NCBI GenBank assembly: GCA_028292785.1
Contig: JAQGLQ010000113.1
Location: 1 to 8,851, forward strand
Reading direction: 5' to 3'
Source of the DNA: Noviherbaspirillum sp.
Lineage (GTDB): Bacteria; Pseudomonadota; Gammaproteobacteria; Burkholderiales; Burkholderiaceae
DNA: 8,851 nt
Shown here: piece after piece, positions 6,316-8,851 of the stretch
Layout: the number at the start of each line of letters is the position of its first letter
How positions within the stretch are numbered: the first letter of the stretch is position 1
Position numbers and translations under genes: made by a program
The notes under the pieces: model-generated
What the model saw: only the letters and a program-made list of their open reading frames with translations
Database searches by the model: none
What the model was told of the DNA's origin: nothing

Positions 6316-7581
6316 ATGTCACCAGCCAGTCCAAGGCAGTTTCTCCTCGATCTTTACGAAAGCGCCGTCGCCGCCGTCAGCGCCGAAAAATCCCTGCCCG
6401 CTTTTCTGCCGCCGCCTTCCGCTGGACGCACGCTGGTCATAGGCGCCGGCAAAGGCGCCGCGGCGATGGCGAAAGTGGTGGAGGACCGCTGGTCCGGCGA
6501 TATCTCGGGAATGGTCGTGACCCGCTATGGTCATGGCGCGGACTGCAAGCGCATCGAAGTGGTGGAAGCCGCCCATCCGGTCCCGGACGAGGCCGGACGG
6601 CGCGCTGCCGGGCGCATGATGGACATGGTGCGCAATCTGACTGCGGACGATCTGGTCATTTGCGTGATTTCCGGCGGCGGTTCGGCGCTGCTCGCGCTGC
6701 CGGGCGAGGGCATCACCCTGGAGCAGAAGCAGGCGCTAAACAAGGCATTGCTGAAAAGCGGCGCGGCGATCGGCGAAATGAACTGTGTGCGCAAGCACCT
6801 GTCGGCGATCAAGGGCGGCCGCCTGGCGCTGGCCTGTGCGCCGGCGCGCGTGGTGACCCTGCTGATCTCGGATGTGCCCGGCGACGATCCCGGCATCATT
6901 GCGAGCGGGCCGACGCTGCCCGACCCGACCACCTGCGCCGATGCGCTCGCCGTGCTGCGCAGGTACGCGATCGCAATTCCGGAAAATATCCGGCGGCATC
7001 TCGAAAGCGGTGCCGGAGAAACACCGAAACCCGACGATTCCCGCTTCGCCGGCAATGCCTGGCATGTCGTTGCAAGCGCGCAGCAGGCGCTCGAAGCCGC
7101 CGCGGGAATCGCCCGCGCCGGCGGCGTTACGCCGTACATCCTTTCCGACGATCTGGAAGGGGAGGCGCGCGACGTCGGCCAGATGCATGCCGCCATCGCG
7201 AGGCAGGTCGCACGACGCGGGCAGCCCTTCGAGAAACCGTGCGTGCTTCTTTCGGGCGGTGAAACCACGGTGACCGTGCGCGGTGAAGGCAGGGGCGGAA
7301 GAAACGCGGAATTTCTGTTGAGCCTGGCCATCGCCCTTGAGGGATACACCGGCATACATGCGCTTGCCTGCGACACTGACGGCATCGACGGCTCCGAAGA
7401 CAATGCGGGCGCCGTCTGCGGTCCCGATTCGCTCGCGCGCGCCGCCGCGCTCGGCCTGCGCGCGCGCGCCATGCTCGACAACAATGACGGCTATGGTTTC
7501 TTCGAGGCGCTGGGAGATCTGGTCGTGACCGGACCCACGCGCACCAACGTCAACGATTTCCGCGCCGTCCTGATTCTCTAA
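6316..7581 (+). CDS. Glycerate 2-kinase, DUF4147/MOFRL family (TtuD/GckA type)
   Basis: Predicted ATP-dependent kinase converting glycerate to 2-phosphoglycerate, which enters glycolysis beside the step run by GpmA. Older databases often label this family hydroxypyruvate reductase (TtuD). The 421 residues carry the family's domains: the DUF4147 domain at about 8-240 with GAGKGAAAMA (43-52), ISGGGSALL (118-126), the MNCVRKHLSAIKGGRLA block (155-171) and SDVPGDDPGIIASGPT (185-200); then the MOFRL domain at about 308-415 with LSGGETTVTV, GGRNAEF (328-333 region), DTDGIDG (353-359) and TGPTRTNVND (405-414). The ATG at 6316 has only a weak GAG upstream at 6310-6312. A TACAAT box and a small inverted repeat in the 78-bp gap suggest its own promoter. 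No tartronate semialdehyde reductase or glyoxylate carboligase gene lies nearby, so the pathway feeding it is not shown. Confidence 0.92.
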   Translation: MSPASPRQFLLDLYESAVAAVSAEKSLPAFLPPPSAGRTLVIGAGKGAAAMAKVVEDRWSGDISGMVVTRYGHGADCKRIEVVEAAHPVPDEAGRRAAGRMMDMVRNLTADDLVICVISGGGSALLALPGEGITLEQKQALNKALLKSGAAIGEMNCVRKHLSAIKGGRLALACAPARVVTLLISDVPGDDPGIIASGPTLPDPTTCADALAVLRRYAIAIPENIRRHLESGAGETPKPDDSRFAGNAWHVVASAQQALEAAAGIARAGGVTPYILSDDLEGEARDVGQMHAAIARQVARRGQPFEKPCVLLSGGETTVTVRGEGRGGRNAEFLLSLAIALEGYTGIHALACDTDGIDGSEDNAGAVCGPDSLARAAALGLRARAMLDNNDGYGFFEALGDLVVTGPTRTNVNDFRAVLIL

Positions 7582-7943
7582 AGCGGCAGGATTTCGCTCA
7601 ATCCGCTCGGCTGGTCGGGGCGCAGCACGACGGTCATCAGGACCGAGGAAGGTTCGACGGCGCGGATCGCATAAGGGACGCTGCCTTCCAGGTACACCAT
7701 TTCGCCCGCATGCAATATTTGTGTTTTTCCGTGCGCACGCAATTCGATTTCGCCCTCCAGACATTGCAAGGTCAGCTCGCCTGCGACTTGATGCTCCGGT
7801 ATGGCGCGGCCTTGCGCCAGAACCAGCCGCATGACTTCGATCTGATGCGCTTTCAGCAATGCGACCGAAGGCGCTTCGGCCAGTTTTTCGCCGAGGGGAC
7901 GGACTGCGATGATTTCTCCGGATGCAGCATGGTGAAGCGACAT
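7578..7943 (-). CDS. Small cupin-domain protein with altered metal-binding motifs
   Basis: A single-domain cupin of 121 residues and unknown function, with the barrel at about 33-109. Cupin motif 1 normally reads G(x5)HxH(x3-4)E. Here it is GRAIPEHQVAGE, which keeps His51 and Glu56 but has Val53 where the second His is expected. In motif 2 the usual PxxxPHA appears as GSVPYAIRA, with Tyr91 in place of His. Two of the four usual metal ligands are therefore changed, which makes ordinary metallo-dioxygenase activity doubtful; ligand binding or sensing is an alternative. No DNA-binding domain is present. The ATG at 7943 is well supported by GAAGGAG at 7951-7957, the best ribosome site in the window. 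It is transcribed divergently from gspG and converges on the glycerate kinase gene, whose stop codon overlaps its own. Confidence 0.85.
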   Translation of the reverse strand: MSLHHAASGEIIAVRPLGEKLAEAPSVALLKAHQIEVMRLVLAQGRAIPEHQVAGELTLQCLEGEIELRAHGKTQILHAGEMVYLEGSVPYAIRAVEPSSVLMTVVLRPDQPSGLSEILPL

Positions 7944-8190
7944 GGATGGTCTCCTTCAATAGAGTGGATACTTGTCGAGACTGCATCGCTCGGTCGTTTG
8001 TTCCGCTTTGAATTTTGCGGGCGCTCCACGGTATATGAATGATGACGTCCGATTGCGGCACTTTTTTTGTTTTTCGGTGTCAACTATTGCGGGGCGACAA
8101 GGTGGCGCACGCCATCACCCTATATAAATCTCGCCTTGGCCTTATACTCTCCGATTCATCATTCCTTTATAAATTACTACGAGCAACTCT
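7944..8190. promoter_or_regulatory. Divergent intergenic region between the cupin gene and gspG
   Basis: This 247-bp gap has no convincing gene. Its right half is AT-rich and holds several -10-like blocks on the plus strand for gspG: TATATAAAT at 8121-8129, TATACT at 8143-8148 and TTTATAAATT at 8166-8175. On the minus strand a perfect TTGACA lies at 8078-8083, but no -10 box follows at 17 bp. An interrupted T-tract (seven T, G, five T) occupies 8062-8074. A 9-bp inverted repeat, GAATGATGA at 8037-8045 and TCATCATTC at 8156-8164, brackets the region. Which box is used cannot be decided by eye. Confidence 0.5.
7951..7957 (-). promoter_or_regulatory. Strong Shine-Dalgarno sequence of the cupin gene
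   Basis: On the minus strand this reads GAAGGAG, seven bases before the ATG at 7943. It fixes the cupin start and suggests efficient translation compared with the weak sites of most other genes here. Confidence 0.75.
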
Positions 8191-8655
8191 ATGCGTAATG
8201 CATCTTCCCTTTCCGGGCGCAGCCATTTTGCCCGCTCAAAATCCCGCGGCTTCACCCTGATCGAAATCATGGTGGTAGTGGTGATCATGGGCATCCTGGC
8301 CGCACTGGTCGTTCCGAAGCTGATGGGCCGTGCCGACGATGCGCGCATCATCGCAGCAAAACAGGATATTTCCACGATCATGCAGGCACTAAAGCTGTAC
8401 AAGCTCGATAACCAGCGCTATCCGACCACCGAACAGGGGCTGCAAGCCCTGGTCCAGAAACCAACTGGCGGACCGGCCGCCAATGGCTGGAAAACCGGAG
8501 GCTATATCGACAAATTGCCGAAAGATCCCTGGGGCGGCCAGTATCAGTACCTGTCGCCGGGCGTGAAAGGCGAAGTCGATGTCTTCTCCTTCGGTGCCGA
8601 TGGCCAGGCCGGCGGCAGCGGCAACGATGCAGATGTCGGATCGTGGGATCTCTGA
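8191..8655 (+). CDS. gspG: Type II secretion major pseudopilin GspG
   Basis: Major subunit of the periplasmic pseudopilus that drives substrates through the type II secretion outer-membrane channel. The 154-residue precursor has a 20-residue basic leader ending SRG, the prepilin peptidase site between Gly20 and Phe21 (RGFTLIEIMVV), and Glu25 as the required +5 glutamate. A hydrophobic helix runs to about residue 43 (ILAALVVP). The C-terminal part shows GspG hallmarks: YPTTEQGLQALV, LPKDPWGGQYQY, and the Asp-rich end FGADGQAGG with DADVGSWDL, the region that binds calcium in known GspG structures. The ATG at 8191 has GAG at 8181-8183 with spacing of seven. gspG appears to be the first gene of its transcript; gspC, D, E and F are not in the preceding 8 kb. 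Confidence 0.97.
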   Translation: MRNASSLSGRSHFARSKSRGFTLIEIMVVVVIMGILAALVVPKLMGRADDARIIAAKQDISTIMQALKLYKLDNQRYPTTEQGLQALVQKPTGGPAANGWKTGGYIDKLPKDPWGGQYQYLSPGVKGEVDVFSFGADGQAGGSGNDADVGSWDL

Positions 8656-8851
8656 GCACATTGACGCTGAACACCTGCAAGCGCGGTTGCGTCTACGCGG
8701 CACCGCGCGGGTTTACCCTGCTTGAGCTTCTGGTCGTGCTCGTCATCGTCGGCCTGACGATGGGATTCGTGACCGTAAACATGATGCAGGGCGAACGCCA
8801 GGCCCTGCAGAACGATGCGCAGCGCGTGGCGTTGCTGCTGCAGCTCGCGCG
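8643..8851 (+). CDS. gspH: Type II secretion minor pseudopilin GspH, N-terminal part only
   Basis: The open frame at the right edge encodes a second prepilin-like N-terminus: a leader ending APRG, then FTLLELLVVLVIVGL with the +5 Glu, a hydrophobic helix, and a polar part including MMQGERQALQNDAQRVALLL. The residue pattern after the helix and the place directly after gspG fit GspH. The gene is cut by the window edge at about 69 codons. No ATG is available before the leader. GTG at 8643 overlaps the end of gspG by 13 bases; TTG at 8661 starts six bases after the gspG stop, with GAG at 8654-8656. Neither has a good ribosome site, so translation may depend on coupling to gspG. Confidence 0.88.
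   Translation, partial: MGSLSTLTLNTCKRGCVYAAPRGFTLLELLVVLVIVGLTMGFVTVNMMQGERQALQNDAQRVALLLQLA

Noticed and set aside
6267..7262. A 331-codon plus-strand ORF overlapping the glycerate kinase in another frame
   Set aside because: Its translation is an Arg-rich shadow of the kinase, while the 421-residue frame carries all family motifs.
6736..8061. A 441-codon minus-strand ORF covering the glycerate kinase and the cupin gene
   Set aside because: It overlaps two recognised genes, one of them on the same strand in another frame, and its translation is low-complexity, rich in Arg and Ala, with no recognisable motif.
8062..8074. T-rich tract as an intrinsic terminator
   Set aside because: No stable stem precedes it (only a 3-bp CCG/CGG pairing is visible), and no plus-strand gene ends within 480 bp upstream.
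1..8851. Search for a new defence, mobile or secondary-metabolite system
   Set aside because: Every sizeable gene belongs to a known housekeeping or secretion family in a conserved order, with uniform base composition and no integrase, transposase, toxin-antitoxin pair, direct-repeat array or attachment site.

Overview
The window looks like ordinary core chromosome of a GC-rich betaproteobacterium, most likely order Burkholderiales and perhaps Oxalobacteraceae (Herbaspirillum-like). That placement is inferred from codon bias, gene content and TACAAT-type -10 boxes; no marker gene proves it. I see no rRNA, tRNA, insertion sequence, phage gene, CRISPR array or frameshifted gene.

Layout. (1) Positions 1-3248, minus strand, read from right to left: gpmA (phosphoglycerate mutase), envC (amidase activator with a degenerate LytM domain) and an S41 carboxy-terminal processing protease cut by the left edge. 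The short gaps suggest one operon joining a glycolytic enzyme to cell-wall processing proteins. (2) A 138-bp divergent control region at 3249-3386. (3) Positions 3387-6237, plus strand: a membrane-anchored rhodanese (yibN type), grxC, secB, a secreted tandem-SH3 protein and gpsA. (4) Positions 6316-7581, plus strand: a MOFRL-type glycerate 2-kinase with its own candidate promoter. (5) Positions 7578-7943, minus strand: a small cupin, converging on the kinase with overlapping stop codons. (6) Positions 8191-8851, plus strand: gspG and the start of gspH, the first pseudopilin genes of a type II secretion cluster that runs off the right edge.

How the parts fit. Blocks 1-3 match the E. coli arrangement envC-gpmM facing yibN-grxC-secB-gpsA. 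Two differences stand out. The mutase next to envC is the cofactor-dependent GpmA, not the unrelated GpmM. An SH3 gene, preceded by a possible 25-codon leader ORF, lies between secB and gpsA. The proteins span envelope maintenance (EnvC, protease, SH3 protein), export (SecB, GspG/H), redox and sulfur handling (rhodanese, glutaredoxin), and three-carbon metabolism (GpmA, GpsA, glycerate kinase).

I found no convincing new multi-gene system. The items worth a second look are the in-place mutase swap, the possible leader ORF, the cupin with altered metal ligands, and several hairpins or palindromes at gene junctions.
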